The notes: a model not told the origin generated them from the sequence alone. Counted from the stretch's first letter, positions 44,107 to 52,933 are shown. The stretch is 64,000 bases of DNA from Campylobacterota bacterium (GCA_030152305.1 JASKOM010000005.1:1-64000); one strand, 5' to 3'. Made by a program: numbers and translations.

Positions 44107-44112
44107 ATTATA
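44107..44112 (-). promoter_or_regulatory. Predicted -10 element of the atpB promoter
   Basis: A perfect TATAAT on the minus strand (plus-strand ATTATA at 44107-44112) lies 38 bp upstream of the atpB ATG. It sits inside the inverted repeat TCGAAA (44102-44107) and TTTCGA (44121-44126), which could be an operator for atpB or for the divergent aspC gene. No clear -35 element, normal for this phylum. Confidence 0.45.
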
Positions 44113-44162
44113 TCTTACAGTTTCGATAAAATAACAGCTAATTAATATATATAAGGGAATTT

Positions 44163-45332
44163 ATGGGTGTTTTATCCAAACGAGCAGGGCAACTTGCTGA
44201 ATCGATCACTATTGCAATCACAACTTTAGCAGGTGAATTAAAACGAGAAGGTCGAGATATTATTTCGTTTTCAGCTGGTGAACCAGATTTTGACACTCCT
44301 CAACAAATTAAAAATTCAGCAATCGATGCTATTAATAGCGGTTTTACAAAATATACAGCCGTTGATGGTATTCCAGAATTAAAAAAAGCGGTTGCTGATA
44401 AATTAAAACGAGAAAATGGTTTAATTTATGAACCTAAACATATTATCGTTAGCAACGGTGCGAAACATTCGATTTTTAATCTTTTTCAGACAATTATTGA
44501 TGACGGCGATGAGGTAATTATTCCTTCACCATATTGGGTAACTTATCCAGAACTTGTTGTTTATTCTGGCGGTAAAGTCGTAGAAATCAAAACTGATGAT
44601 TCAAGTAATTTTAAAATTACTCCAGAACAATTAAAAAATGCAATTACTCCAAAAACTAAATTATTAGTTTTAACTTCGCCATCAAATCCGACAGGTGCGG
44701 TTTATTCGCGAGATGAATTAGTTGCTTTATCAGAAGTTCTAAAAAACACAAATGTTTTTGTCGCTTCAGATGAAATGTATGAAAAATTAGTTTATGACGA
44801 CAAATTTATTTCAACAGCATCAATTAGCGAAGACATGTATAATCGAACTATTACGATTAACGGCTTAAGTAAATCTGTGGCGATGACTGGTTGGCGATTT
44901 GGATATTTAGCAACTCCACATCTTGAATTAATTACAGCAATGAGAAATTTACAAAGTCAAAGCACAAGTAATATAAACTCAATTACACAAAAAGCTTCAA
45001 TCGTTGGTTTATCAGCTGAAATTGCTCCTGAAGTTGAAAAAATGGTAAAAGCATTTCACGAAAGACGAGATTATGCAGTTTCTCGAATTAATTCGATTGA
45101 CGGCTTAAGTGTTGTCAAACCAGCAGGAGCTTTTTATTTATTCGTGAATATCTCAAAAATTTCTAACGACTCAATGAAATTTTCAAAAGATTTATTAAAT
45201 AATGAAGGTGTCGCAGTTGTTCCGGGAGTTGGTTTTGGTGCTGAAGGTTATATTCGAATGAGTTTTGCAACAAGCATGAAAAATATCGAAAACGGTTTAA
45301 ATCGTTTAGAAAAATTCGTTAAATCAATTTAA
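44163..45332 (+). CDS. aspC: Aspartate aminotransferase, class I PLP-dependent
   Basis: 389 residues, fold type I aminotransferase. Key motifs: FSAGEPDFDTPQQI, IVSNGAKHSIFN, SPSNPTGAVYS, ASDEMYEKLVYD and the PLP lysine in INGLSKSVAMTGWRFGY; the substrate Arg lies in GYIRMSFATS. It matches the Ib subgroup of aspartate aminotransferases (some also use prephenate). Good ribosome binding site AAGGGA 6 nt before ATG. Monocistronic, followed by a terminator. Confidence 0.9.
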   Translation: MGVLSKRAGQLAESITIAITTLAGELKREGRDIISFSAGEPDFDTPQQIKNSAIDAINSGFTKYTAVDGIPELKKAVADKLKRENGLIYEPKHIIVSNGAKHSIFNLFQTIIDDGDEVIIPSPYWVTYPELVVYSGGKVVEIKTDDSSNFKITPEQLKNAITPKTKLLVLTSPSNPTGAVYSRDELVALSEVLKNTNVFVASDEMYEKLVYDDKFISTASISEDMYNRTITINGLSKSVAMTGWRFGYLATPHLELITAMRNLQSQSTSNINSITQKASIVGLSAEIAPEVEKMVKAFHERRDYAVSRINSIDGLSVVKPAGAFYLFVNISKISNDSMKFSKDLLNNEGVAVVPGVGFGAEGYIRMSFATSMKNIENGLNRLEKFVKSI

Positions 45333-45349
45333 AACAAACTTTTTTGTTA

Positions 45350-45378
45350 TGTGGAATAGTTAAAAAAGCTATTCCACA
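45350..45378. terminator. Bidirectional terminator after aspC
   Basis: TGTGGAATAG (45350-45359) and CTATTCCACA (45369-45378) make a perfect 10-bp stem with a 9-nt loop, followed by AATTTTAATAATT. It lies between the convergent aspC and Lcl lipoprotein genes and probably serves both. Confidence 0.8.
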
Positions 45379-45389
45379 AATTTTAATAA

Positions 45390-45863
45390 TTAATATGTCG
45401 TGTCAGTATCACTTCGAACACAACGAACATATTGAATATTATCAGGATGTTTTGTATCATATTCACCAGAAGCAAAATCTACACTGTAATAAACTTGATT
45501 TGAATCTTTACTAGAAGTCCAATACCAATCACTCAAAGTATTTTCAAATATCGAATCTATCGTTGGTGTTCTGTCATTTTTAACAATACTTTTTAATTCT
45601 GTATAAGTTGGTAATCTCCAATCTGAATACTCTTCAAGTTTAAGACCTTGACAATAAATATTAGCTTCTTCATAATTATATTCTTCGTTATTAGGTTGAT
45701 CTTCCCACGAAATACCCTTATCGTTATCCAATATAATTTTTGATCCGTTTATTTTTGAAAACCGACCATCAACCGATTCAATCGTATCTTCTGAAGATAA
45801 ACAACCACTATTTATTAACATGATTGACGAAATCATTGCATATATTTTATATTTTAATTTCAT
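45390..45863 (-). CDS. Lipoprotein with Lcl (DUF1566) domain
   Basis: 157 residues with a lipobox (LINSGC at about residues 16-21). The mature part is a single Lcl/DUF1566 domain: DNDKGISWEDQP, ANIYCQGLKLEEYSDWRLPT, WYWTSSKDSNQVYYSVDF and the ending QYVRCVRSD. It shares these blocks with the C-terminal domain of the larger lipoprotein at 2681-4090, but lacks the PEGA and repeat parts. The product is anchored in the envelope; ligand and role unknown. The upstream sequence has AGGAGAATAA as ribosome binding site. Confidence 0.78.
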   Translation of the reverse strand: MKLKYKIYAMISSIMLINSGCLSSEDTIESVDGRFSKINGSKIILDNDKGISWEDQPNNEEYNYEEANIYCQGLKLEEYSDWRLPTYTELKSIVKNDRTPTIDSIFENTLSDWYWTSSKDSNQVYYSVDFASGEYDTKHPDNIQYVRCVRSDTDTTY

Positions 45864-45984
45864 AATTAATTATTCTCCTGTAAAAACATTAAAAATTTTA
45901 TCAGAAAAAAAGTATTAATTTTTAATTATTAAAATTGCAATCATGTATCATTTCGAAAAATATATAAATCAGGACAATAAAAAT

Positions 45985-47169
45985 ATGTTCAAACAGTTTT
46001 CAATTGATGGCGGTGTAACAGCTCCATCTGGTTTTTATGCCGACGGAATTCATGCTGGACTCAAAAAAAATGAGCTTCTTGATATGGCTTTTATTTATAC
46101 TCCAAAAGTTGCAAATATCGGATCTATTTTTACTAGCAATCGTTTTCAAGCTTCACCACTTCGACATTTTCAAAAACATAATATAAAACAGACAAATTTT
46201 ATTTTAATAAATTCTCGAAATGCAAATGCAATGACTGGCAAAAAAGGAATCGAAGATATCGAAACTTTATTTGGACATTTGTCGCAAAAATTGCCAATTA
46301 TTAATCCAGTTATGAGTTCAACTGGTGTTATCGGTGTCTATTTGCCATTAGAAAAATTAATCGCTGGTGCTGAAAAATTTGATTTAAATATCAAAAACGG
46401 TGATCGTGCGGCACAAGCAATTATGACAACTGATGCCTATAAAAAAGAGATCGCTATTCGTGTTGAACTTGAAGATGGTCGAACTTATTCAGTTGGCGGA
46501 ATGGCAAAAGGTGCTGGAATGATAAATCCTGCGATGGCAACAATGTTAGCATTTATCACGACTGATCTTGAAATTTCAACTGACGAATTAAATAGATTAT
46601 TACGAAAACATAGTCGAACGACTTTTAATGCAATCAGTGTTGATGGCGACACTTCGACAAATGATACTGTTTTTGCAATTGCAAACGGTGAAGCTGGTTT
46701 TTACGATGAGGTCTCTTTTGATTCAACTCTCGAAATGGTTATGAAATATTTAGCTTTACAAATTGTCGCTGACGGCGAAGGTGCTAAAAAATTAGTTAGT
46801 TTTCATGTTCGTGGTGCAAAAAGCGATAACGATGCTGAAAAAATTGCAAAAACTCTTGGTGATTCGCTTTTAATTAAAACTGCTTTATTTGGTGAAGATC
46901 CAAATTGGGGACGAATTGCAATGGGAATTGGTGCAAGTGGTGTCGAAGTATCAGAAGAAACTTTAACAATTGCCTATGAAGATGTAAAAGTTTTTGAAAA
47001 TGGTTTAAATTTATTTAATCGAGAAATCGAAGAAAAAGCATATGCAATTATGCGACGAAAAGAATTTACGATTTATTGCTATTTGGGATTAGGCAACGGC
47101 GAATTTAAAAGTTATGCTTGTGATCTTGGCTACGAATATGTAAAAATAAATGCTGATTATCGAACTTAA
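45985..47169 (+). CDS. argJ: Glutamate N-acetyltransferase (ArgJ)
   Basis: 394 residues from ATG 45985, preceded by AGGA about 10 nt upstream and agreeing with the family start (MFKQFSIDGGVTAPSGF); an ATG 14 codons earlier lacks a ribosome binding site. The self-cleavage site with nucleophile Thr is in NPAMATMLAFITTD, with GGMAKGAGM just before. SRNANAMTG, STGVIG and ALFGEDPNWGRI are typical. It recycles the acetyl group from N-acetylornithine to glutamate in arginine synthesis and may also use acetyl-CoA. A terminator follows. Confidence 0.92.
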   Translation: MFKQFSIDGGVTAPSGFYADGIHAGLKKNELLDMAFIYTPKVANIGSIFTSNRFQASPLRHFQKHNIKQTNFILINSRNANAMTGKKGIEDIETLFGHLSQKLPIINPVMSSTGVIGVYLPLEKLIAGAEKFDLNIKNGDRAAQAIMTTDAYKKEIAIRVELEDGRTYSVGGMAKGAGMINPAMATMLAFITTDLEISTDELNRLLRKHSRTTFNAISVDGDTSTNDTVFAIANGEAGFYDEVSFDSTLEMVMKYLALQIVADGEGAKKLVSFHVRGAKSDNDAEKIAKTLGDSLLIKTALFGEDPNWGRIAMGIGASGVEVSEETLTIAYEDVKVFENGLNLFNREIEEKAYAIMRRKEFTIYCYLGLGNGEFKSYACDLGYEYVKINADYRT

Positions 47170-47187
47170 TAAATTAAATTAATATTT

Positions 47188-47217
47188 AAAACCCACTTTT
47201 TATAATTTGTGGGTTTT
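47188..47217. terminator. Bidirectional terminator after argJ
   Basis: AAAACCCAC (47188-47196) and GTGGGTTTT (47209-47217) form a perfect 9-bp stem with U-rich 3' end on either strand. It lies between the convergent argJ and yebC genes. Confidence 0.85.
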
Positions 47218-47263
47218 ACAAAACTCAATAAAAAAATCGTTCAATATATATTTTAATTTTTAA

Positions 47264-47980
47264 TTAATTTAAATTTGTATATATATTTTGAACATCGTCG
47301 TCATCTTCAAGTTTTTCGATGAGGTTCTCAATTCGTTCTCTAGCTTCATCTGAAAGTTCAACTTTATTTGAAGCAACCATTTCGATTTTAGATTCTAAAA
47401 TATTAATTTTTATTTTTTCTAATTTAGAAAGCAATGAATTTAATTGACTTGGGTCAGTTTCGATAACGATTACCTCATCGTAATTATCAAAAATCTCTTC
47501 AGCTTCACCTTCCATGGCAATTTCGATAACTTGATCATCAAGTTCAGATTTCGAAACAACAAGAATTCCTTTTTTTTCAAACATCCAACCAACAGAACCA
47601 CTTTCACCGAGATTACCACCAGCTTTACCAAGAGTTGCTCGAAGATTAGAAACAGTTCTATTTCGATTATCAGTCATAACTTCCATAAGAATAGCAACAC
47701 CATAAGGACCGTAACCTTCATAAACGATGTTTTCATAAATGACACCTTTTAAATTGCCAGTAGCTTTATCGATAGCTCGTTGAATATTATCCATAGGCAT
47801 AGAATTTTCTTTTGCCTTTTGAATAGCAAGTCGTAAGCTTGGATTTCCAGTTGGATCGCCTCCGCCTTGTCTTGCAGTTGTAACGATATCTTTAACTAAT
47901 TTCGTAAATAAAGCACCTCGTTTACTATCGATTAAACCTTTTTTTCGGCGAATCGTAGCCCATTTACTATGTCCAGACAT
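47264..47980 (-). CDS. yebC: YebC/PmpR-family protein
   Basis: 238 residues, family length. N-terminal MSGHSKWATIRRKKGLIDSK, then NIQRAIDKATG, IVYEGYGPYGVAILMEVMTD and GNLGESGSVGWMFEKKG. YebC proteins act in translation of polyproline stretches and were earlier called transcriptional regulators. Two GATGAGGT copies lie inside (47318, 47472), within 160 bp of each other and in opposite orientation. Complete. Confidence 0.94.
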   Translation of the reverse strand: MSGHSKWATIRRKKGLIDSKRGALFTKLVKDIVTTARQGGGDPTGNPSLRLAIQKAKENSMPMDNIQRAIDKATGNLKGVIYENIVYEGYGPYGVAILMEVMTDNRNRTVSNLRATLGKAGGNLGESGSVGWMFEKKGILVVSKSELDDQVIEIAMEGEAEEIFDNYDEVIVIETDPSQLNSLLSKLEKIKINILESKIEMVASNKVELSDEARERIENLIEKLEDDDDVQNIYTNLN

Positions 47981-48056
47981 ATTATTTTCTCCTATATTTT
48001 AATAGTTAATATTTTAATATTATATATTGTGTTTGCAAATACTTACTTAAAACTGA

Positions 48057-48062
48057 TAGAAT
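48057..48062 (+). promoter_or_regulatory. Predicted -10 element upstream of the pseudopilin genes
   Basis: TAGAAT lies 29 bp before the gspG-like ATG, after a T-rich stretch. A GGGGG-containing ribosome binding site follows at 48077-48081. No -35 match is convincing. This is the start of the plus-strand pseudopilin and glycosyltransferase transcript. Confidence 0.4.
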
Positions 48063-48091
48063 AGAACGAAAAAACAGGGGGTCTATTTTTT

Positions 48092-48559
48092 ATGACGACA
48101 CGAGAGAATGTAATCTCAACACAAATAGCTAGAGGTTCAAGAAAAGCCTTTTCGCTAATCGAAATTATGATCGTTATCATAATTTTAGGTTTATTAGCAT
48201 CATTTGTTCTTCCGAATTTAATTGGTCAAGGCGATGAAGCTAAGAAAAAATTAGTCTGTATTCAGATGAAAAGTGTGTCTGAATCACTTAAAACATTTAA
48301 ATTATATAACGGACTTTATCCAACAACAGAAGAAGGTCTTGAAGCACTTGCAACAAATCCAGATCCAGAAAAATATACAAGTTATCCTGCAAATGGTTTT
48401 CTCGATGAAGGTAGATTACCACGAGATCCTTGGGGTGCGAAATATATTTATACAAATAACGAAGGTGATTTTAATTTAATTTCACTTGGAGCTGATGGCA
48501 AAGAAGGCGGTGAAAAAGACGGCAAAGATATCACATATGCTGGTTGTTTCCAAAAATAA
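48092..48559 (+). CDS. Type II secretion/competence major pseudopilin, GspG-like
   Basis: 155 residues. A 19-residue leader ends before the prepilin cleavage site (SRKA|FSLIEIMIVIIILG) with Glu at +5. The globular part has the GspG hallmarks LYPTTEEGLEAL, PRDPWGAKYIY and a C-terminal NLISLGADGKEGGE calcium loop. In Campylobacter the comparable CtsG works in natural transformation. It should be processed by the prepilin peptidase encoded at 58505-59251. The next pseudopilin overlaps its 3' end. Confidence 0.9.
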   Translation: MTTRENVISTQIARGSRKAFSLIEIMIVIIILGLLASFVLPNLIGQGDEAKKKLVCIQMKSVSESLKTFKLYNGLYPTTEEGLEALATNPDPEKYTSYPANGFLDEGRLPRDPWGAKYIYTNNEGDFNLISLGADGKEGGEKDGKDITYAGCFQK

Positions 48560-49100
48560 ACAATTTATTCAAGAAGAACATAAAGCTTTTACACTTGTTG
48601 AATTGCTTCTTGTTCTTGTTATCGTTGGAATTATCTATTCTTTTGTTGGTGGAACGATTATCACAACAAAAGCAACAACACCGCTTAGATTAGATAATTT
48701 GCCTGATGTTCTTCGAGAAGTTGGCAAACAGCCAATTCAATTAAAAATATATGGTTCAGATTGCGATAAATATTTATTAATGAGTGATAATGAAAATATC
48801 GAATTAAAAAATCCTATTGATATTCCATTAAAAGATTTAATATTTTATAAATTTGATATTTATGGTCAATTGCAAGAATTTAAATTTTTGCAACATCGTG
48901 AAGAAAATCGAGTTGAAGAAACTTGTTTAGAATTTGATATTTTTAAAAACGGTGCAAATAGTTCATTTATCGTTAAAATCGAAAAAACAAATAAATTTTA
49001 TTTATATAAACCATATTTTGCAAAACCATCTATTTTTAATTCTCTCGAAGATGCAAAAGAATCGCTAATTCGTCGAGATTTAAATCCAAAAAGCTTATAA
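48537..49100 (+). CDS. Minor pseudopilin (type II secretion/competence-like)
   Basis: About 187 residues from ATG 48537, which overlaps gspG by 23 bp and leaves a short leader before the cleavage site (EEHKA|FTLVELLLVLVIVG). The rest is beta-rich with two Cys (SDCDK and EETCLEFD) that could form a disulfide. Similarity to named minor pseudopilins (GspH/I) is limited to the N-terminus. Adjacent to gspG, it is likely part of the tip or shaft of the pseudopilus. An ATG further upstream is in frame but lies deeper within gspG and is less likely. Confidence 0.75.
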   Translation: MLVVSKNKQFIQEEHKAFTLVELLLVLVIVGIIYSFVGGTIITTKATTPLRLDNLPDVLREVGKQPIQLKIYGSDCDKYLLMSDNENIELKNPIDIPLKDLIFYKFDIYGQLQEFKFLQHREENRVEETCLEFDIFKNGANSSFIVKIEKTNKFYLYKPYFAKPSIFNSLEDAKESLIRRDLNPKSL

Positions 49101-49101
49101 A

Positions 49102-50328
49102 ATGATTTGTCATATAAATTTATCTAGATTTTATAATGCTCCAGAAAAACAGCTTGAAATTTTAATTAGAAAACTAGCTGAAATCGGCAATTGCACTCAA
49201 AGACTTTTTTATCGACATAAAAAAAATAATCGTTTTAATAATAATCCAAAAATTTCACCTGAAATGAAAATGATGTTTAAGATGAAAATGAATATGTATG
49301 AAAATCTTGAACATTTAGTTAAAACTGTTAAATTAGATATTGTCGAATTTGATTATATATATTTAATATCTTTGTTGAAAGATAAATATTTAAATTTATT
49401 CAAAGAATGTAAGTTTATTCATGCTCATGATCGTAAATCTTCGTTAGTTGCTTTTTATTTATATAAAAAATTCAAAATTCCATATGCAATTACATATCAC
49501 AAAGCAAAAGCTCCAAATGAAAAAATTTATCAAAATATATTTTATAAATATTTCAAAGATGCTTATGAAAATGCTGTTGCAATTATAACTGTTAGCCATT
49601 TCGTAAAAAATAATTTATTAAAATGGAACGACAAATTAAAAAATATAAAAGTTATTTATAATACACCATCATTTTTAATCTCTGAAATTAATAAAGCTGA
49701 ATCAAATTTTCATAGAACTCCATTTAATCACATGGTTGTTATTGGAATGATAGGCAAACATCTTGAAACTAAAAATTTTGAATTAGTAACTGGTTTAGCT
49801 TTGCGATATATAAAAAAAGCTCCAGATATTCAATTTGTATTAATCGGCGATGGTCCAACTGATGCAATTTTGCGAGAAAAAACTAAACATCTGTTTAATT
49901 TTAAAATGTATGGCTTTATTATAAATATCGAAGAACATTTAGAATTTTTTGATGCTTTGATTATTCCATCAAATGAAGAAGCTCTTGGTTCTGTAATTAT
50001 CGATGCAATGGAATTAGGAAAACCTGTTATCGCTTCAAATGTCGGTGGAATTCCAGAAATAATTTCTCACGGTCAAAACGGTTATCTTTTTGAAAAAAAC
50101 AATCTTGATGATCTAGAACAAAGATTAGATTCTTTAATTAGCGATCAAGTTCTTGTTGAACGATTAAAACAGGCAAAAATTCCATGGTTGGAACCAATTC
50201 GTTACGGTGAATCAACAGATTTTATTAAATTTACAAAAACAGCAAAAGAAACAGCAAAAGAGTTATCTCGAGAAAACTTCTTTAAAAATCATTGGGAAAT
50301 ATATAAAAATTATCAACCTTGCGATTAA
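49102..50328 (+). CDS. Family 4 glycosyltransferase
   Basis: 408 residues, GT-B fold. The C-terminal donor-binding domain shows VVIGMIGKHLETKNFELV, FVLIGDGPTDAIL and the EX7E motif region SNEEALGSVIIDAMELGKPV followed by NVGGIPEI. The N-terminal half has IPYAITYHKAKAP and ITVSHFVKN, typical of GT4. It transfers a nucleotide-sugar to lipopolysaccharide, capsule or protein glycan; the acceptor is unknown. Positioned 1 bp after the minor pseudopilin, so co-transcribed, but a functional link is not shown. Confidence 0.85.
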   Translation: MICHINLSRFYNAPEKQLEILIRKLAEIGNCTQRLFYRHKKNNRFNNNPKISPEMKMMFKMKMNMYENLEHLVKTVKLDIVEFDYIYLISLLKDKYLNLFKECKFIHAHDRKSSLVAFYLYKKFKIPYAITYHKAKAPNEKIYQNIFYKYFKDAYENAVAIITVSHFVKNNLLKWNDKLKNIKVIYNTPSFLISEINKAESNFHRTPFNHMVVIGMIGKHLETKNFELVTGLALRYIKKAPDIQFVLIGDGPTDAILREKTKHLFNFKMYGFIINIEEHLEFFDALIIPSNEEALGSVIIDAMELGKPVIASNVGGIPEIISHGQNGYLFEKNNLDDLEQRLDSLISDQVLVERLKQAKIPWLEPIRYGESTDFIKFTKTAKETAKELSRENFFKNHWEIYKNYQPCD

Positions 50329-50345
50329 ATATTTAATAATATTCA

Positions 50346-50372
50346 AGATCTAAAAGATAGTCTTTTAGATCT
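50346..50372. terminator. Hairpin terminator after the GT4 gene
   Basis: AGATCTAAAAGA (50346-50357) and TCTTTTAGATCT (50361-50372) make a perfect 12-bp stem with a 3-nt loop. It lies between convergent genes. The T-run is weak on both sides. Confidence 0.7.
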
Positions 50373-50452
50373 GAATTGATTATCTTCAAAAATATTTTTG
50401 CAATAAGTTTATTGATAGTTGATTATGAAGATTTATTGTAGAAAAAAAATTA

Positions 50453-50608
50453 TTAATATCCTTTAGCGACAATTTTAATAATTTTTATATTATAACTAGC
50501 GAATTTTATTAATTGCCATATCACACAAGTTCTTGTCCATTTTGCAAAACTACCAGGTTGCATCCATGTGTTGCCTAATTGACTATATGGAACATATTTA
50601 ACTTTCAT
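50453..50608 (-). CDS. 51-residue small protein downstream of sqr
   Basis: A 51-residue reading frame with a strong ribosome binding site (AGGAGT, 7 nt before ATG 50608) beginning 24 bp after the sulfide:quinone oxidoreductase stop. The product starts MKVKYVPYSQLGNTWMQPGS, continues FAKWTRTCVIWQLIKFASYN and ends in IKIIKIVAKGY. It is basic, with an amphipathic or weakly membrane-seeking C-terminal half and one Cys. It has no signal peptide. Spacing suggests co-transcription with sqr, so it may be an accessory subunit or regulator of sulfide oxidation. I do not recognise a named family. Confidence 0.6.
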   Translation of the reverse strand: MKVKYVPYSQLGNTWMQPGSFAKWTRTCVIWQLIKFASYNIKIIKIVAKGY

Positions 50609-50631
50609 TTGAGACTCCTAATAAATAAATC

Positions 50632-52071
50632 TTAATCTGGAATTAACGACCAGCCGAAATTACCTTTCATTTTATAAATGAAAAGGTGATGTAAAAGAGC
50701 TTTTAACCAATGTCCCGCAAGACCTTGATCTCCAAAAGTTGCATCCATATCTCGACCGTATTCAAATCTTTGATAATCAGGAACAACTGGATACATAGCA
50801 ATAACCGCTGCACTTCCTCGTGTCATTGATTGACCCATTGAAGCAACACAAGCTGCACCAAATTCAACCATTGAAGCTGTATGTGTAGGTTTTGTTGATT
50901 TTCCATTTACCATGTCAGCAATGCTTAAAGCAACTGCATGACCAATAATTCCAGCTGCCATACCTGTTCGTGGAGGTGAAGCAACAATTGGAGTTCCATT
51001 TGGAGAAGCAAAAGGTTTACTAATTGGATGAGGTGGAGCGAACGAAATACCAGCGGCAAAAATATTTGAATATTTTGGATTTTGATAAGTTGTTGGCCAA
51101 TCTTCTTTTTTCCAGTTATCAAATCCTCGAGCTGCCGATGTATAATCCGCATCAACTTTTAACATGCCATTTGGAACACATAATTCACTTGTAATATCTG
51201 TGCCATCTTTTTTAACATATTTAATTTGAACACCTGCAAAAGCTGGAATTAACATAGCAAAATCAAATTCTTGAACTTTTTCTTCAGAAGATTCAATCGT
51301 AATATAACTTGCTTTACCTTTTTCAACTTTTGTTACATGAGCTCCAGTAATCCAATGCATACCTCTTTCCATGAAAGATGCTTCAGCGAATATTTTTCCA
51401 GAAACTGTATAACCACCTTTACCGATGACCATTCCGCCAACACCAAAATCACCAAGAGCTTGTTCATTAGACAACCAAGTAATTTTAGCTTTATCTAAAA
51501 GTCCTCGTTCTTCTAAGTCAAAAGCAATATTATGAATATATTCGAAAGCTGCACCTTGACAAGTAGCCATACCGTGACCTGTTCCGATAAGCATTCGAAC
51601 ATCTTCACCTCGTTCCATTCGTTCAACCATTTTTAAATATTCTTCACCAGCTTCAGCTGCATGATTTGGAGTACAAATAGAAACTGTATGACCATGATCT
51701 GGCCCTAAACCTGGGGTAGCTGCATAATTTAATCGTGGTCCTGTTGCATTAATTAAATAATCATATTCAACTTTTTCAGTTCCACCGTTATTTAACTCAA
51801 CAAAAACATAATTTTCTTCAACATGAATAGCTTTCGCTAGACCGTTAACATATGTAATACCTAGTTTTTTATAAACTGGTTCTAATTCGAATTGAGTTTC
51901 TTTAACATCCATTCTGCCAACTCCAACCCAAACCCAAGATGGAACATATCCATATTTTTTGTTTGGAGTAATGACAATAACCTCATCTTTACCTTTTTTT
52001 AAATGTTTTCTAAGGTTCAAAGCTGCTATTTGACCAGCGAATCCAGAACCTAAAACAACTACTTTTGCCAT
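50632..52071 (-). CDS. sqr: Sulfide:quinone oxidoreductase-type flavoprotein
   Basis: 479 residues. FAD-binding motif VVVLGSGFAGQIAALNL at the N-terminus, second flavin region YLINATGPRLNY, and the C-terminal FAD-contact TGMAAGIIGHAV. Cysteines that may form the sulfide-active disulfide lie in SICTPNH, MATCQGAA, SELCVPN and AACVASM. The length and long insertions fit the larger membrane-associated SQR types common in Campylobacterota; the exact type (IV or VI) needs a phylogeny. It oxidises sulfide to zero-valent sulfur, feeding electrons to quinone. Upstream is a structured 410-bp region, downstream a 51-residue gene. Confidence 0.82.
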   Translation of the reverse strand: MAKVVVLGSGFAGQIAALNLRKHLKKGKDEVIVITPNKKYGYVPSWVWVGVGRMDVKETQFELEPVYKKLGITYVNGLAKAIHVEENYVFVELNNGGTEKVEYDYLINATGPRLNYAATPGLGPDHGHTVSICTPNHAAEAGEEYLKMVERMERGEDVRMLIGTGHGMATCQGAAFEYIHNIAFDLEERGLLDKAKITWLSNEQALGDFGVGGMVIGKGGYTVSGKIFAEASFMERGMHWITGAHVTKVEKGKASYITIESSEEKVQEFDFAMLIPAFAGVQIKYVKKDGTDITSELCVPNGMLKVDADYTSAARGFDNWKKEDWPTTYQNPKYSNIFAAGISFAPPHPISKPFASPNGTPIVASPPRTGMAAGIIGHAVALSIADMVNGKSTKPTHTASMVEFGAACVASMGQSMTRGSAAVIAMYPVVPDYQRFEYGRDMDATFGDQGLAGHWLKALLHHLFIYKMKGNFGWSLIPD

Positions 52072-52128
52072 ATCAATACCGATCTATTTTACTTAACAAT
52101 TTTTATATTTTTTTACAATTACTAACTG

Positions 52129-52299
52129 CGAGTTTTAACTCGGGGAGATCTCCCAAAGCTTTCAACACAATGTTAAAAGCACCTAATAAGCTAAAGAGAC
52201 TTAGACTCAATACCTTTTTATAAGTTGAGCATATATTTTATATAAATAAATTTAATCTCAAGCCACAAAATCAATGTAGCGGTTTAAGTTTAATGGCTT
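52129..52299 (-). ncRNA. Candidate structured RNA or leader upstream of sqr
   Basis: The 410-bp gap 52072-52481 has no gene. It contains a run of potential hairpins: CGAGTT/AACTCG (52129-52142), the palindrome GGGAGATCTCCC (52143-52154), GCTTTCAACA/TGTTAAAAGC (52158-52180), CTCAA/TTGAG (52206-52229) and AAGCCA/TGGCTT (52260-52299). In the third, the only mismatch becomes a G-U pair if the minus strand is transcribed, favouring that direction. The GC level is above the surroundings, as for structured RNAs in AT-rich genomes. It could be the sqr 5' leader or a separate small RNA. It does not match tmRNA, SRP RNA, RNase P or a riboswitch I know. Confidence 0.4.
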
Positions 52300-52439
52300 T
52301 TCGCTTAATAGTTTCTTAATATAAATCTGAATACTAAAAAAATTTTATAAAACAAAAAAAATAAAGATTATCTTCGAATTATTAATTTCATTTGAATCAT
52401 AATATATGATAATAACTATAAAAAATATCGTGATCTCGA

Positions 52440-52445
52440 TATAAT
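52440..52445 (+). promoter_or_regulatory. Predicted -10 element of the yqeY promoter
   Basis: TATAAT at 52440-52445 lies 36 bp before the yqeY ATG, with AAGGAATT as ribosome binding site. It starts the long plus-strand run that extends to 61616. Confidence 0.5.
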
Positions 52446-52481
52446 TTCGGGCAAAATCTCAATAACATAAGGAATTATAAT

Positions 52482-52928
52482 ATGAGCAAAATTAAAGAAA
52501 AAGTTCATAATGATATTAAAGATGCTATGAAAAACAAAGATGTTTTTAAGCGAGATACTTTAAGATTTCTTGCAAGTGCAATGAAACAAATTGAAGTTGA
52601 TGAACGAAAAGAATTAACTGATAGCGATATGATTAAAATTTTGCAAAAACAAATTAAACAAAGAGAAGATAGTTCGGCTCAATATAAAGATGGCGGTCGC
52701 GAAGATTTATATCAAAAAGAGGTTGCTGAATCTGATTTATTTAAAAGTTATTTACCGCAACAATTAACTGACGATGAATTAACTCAAAAATTAAAAGAAA
52801 TCATCGAACGAGTTGGAGCAAAAACTCAAAAAGATATGGGAAAAATTATGGCTGTTGCAACAAAAGAGCTTGAAGGCATCGCCGACGGCAAACGAATTAA
52901 CCTCATCACAAAATCGATATTAGGATAA
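52482..52928 (+). CDS. yqeY: GatB/YqeY-domain protein
   Basis: 148 residues, all-helical YqeY fold: KRDTLRFLASAMKQIEVDER, a KQREDSSAQYKDGGREDL segment, SYLPQQLTDDEL and the C-terminal DMGKIMAVATKELEG followed by ADGKRI. It is related to the tRNA-binding tail of the GatB amidotransferase subunit; the stand-alone protein has no settled function. The last codons include AAC CTC ATC, an in-frame GATGAGGT copy spelled with codons rare in this genome. Confidence 0.88.
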   Translation: MSKIKEKVHNDIKDAMKNKDVFKRDTLRFLASAMKQIEVDERKELTDSDMIKILQKQIKQREDSSAQYKDGGREDLYQKEVAESDLFKSYLPQQLTDDELTQKLKEIIERVGAKTQKDMGKIMAVATKELEGIADGKRINLITKSILG

Positions 52929-52933
52929 TTAAC

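Noticed and set aside
52072-52481. tmRNA, SRP RNA, RNase P RNA or cobalamin riboswitch in the gap upstream of sqr.
   Set aside because: The conserved core sequences of these RNAs were looked for and not found; only generic hairpins are present.
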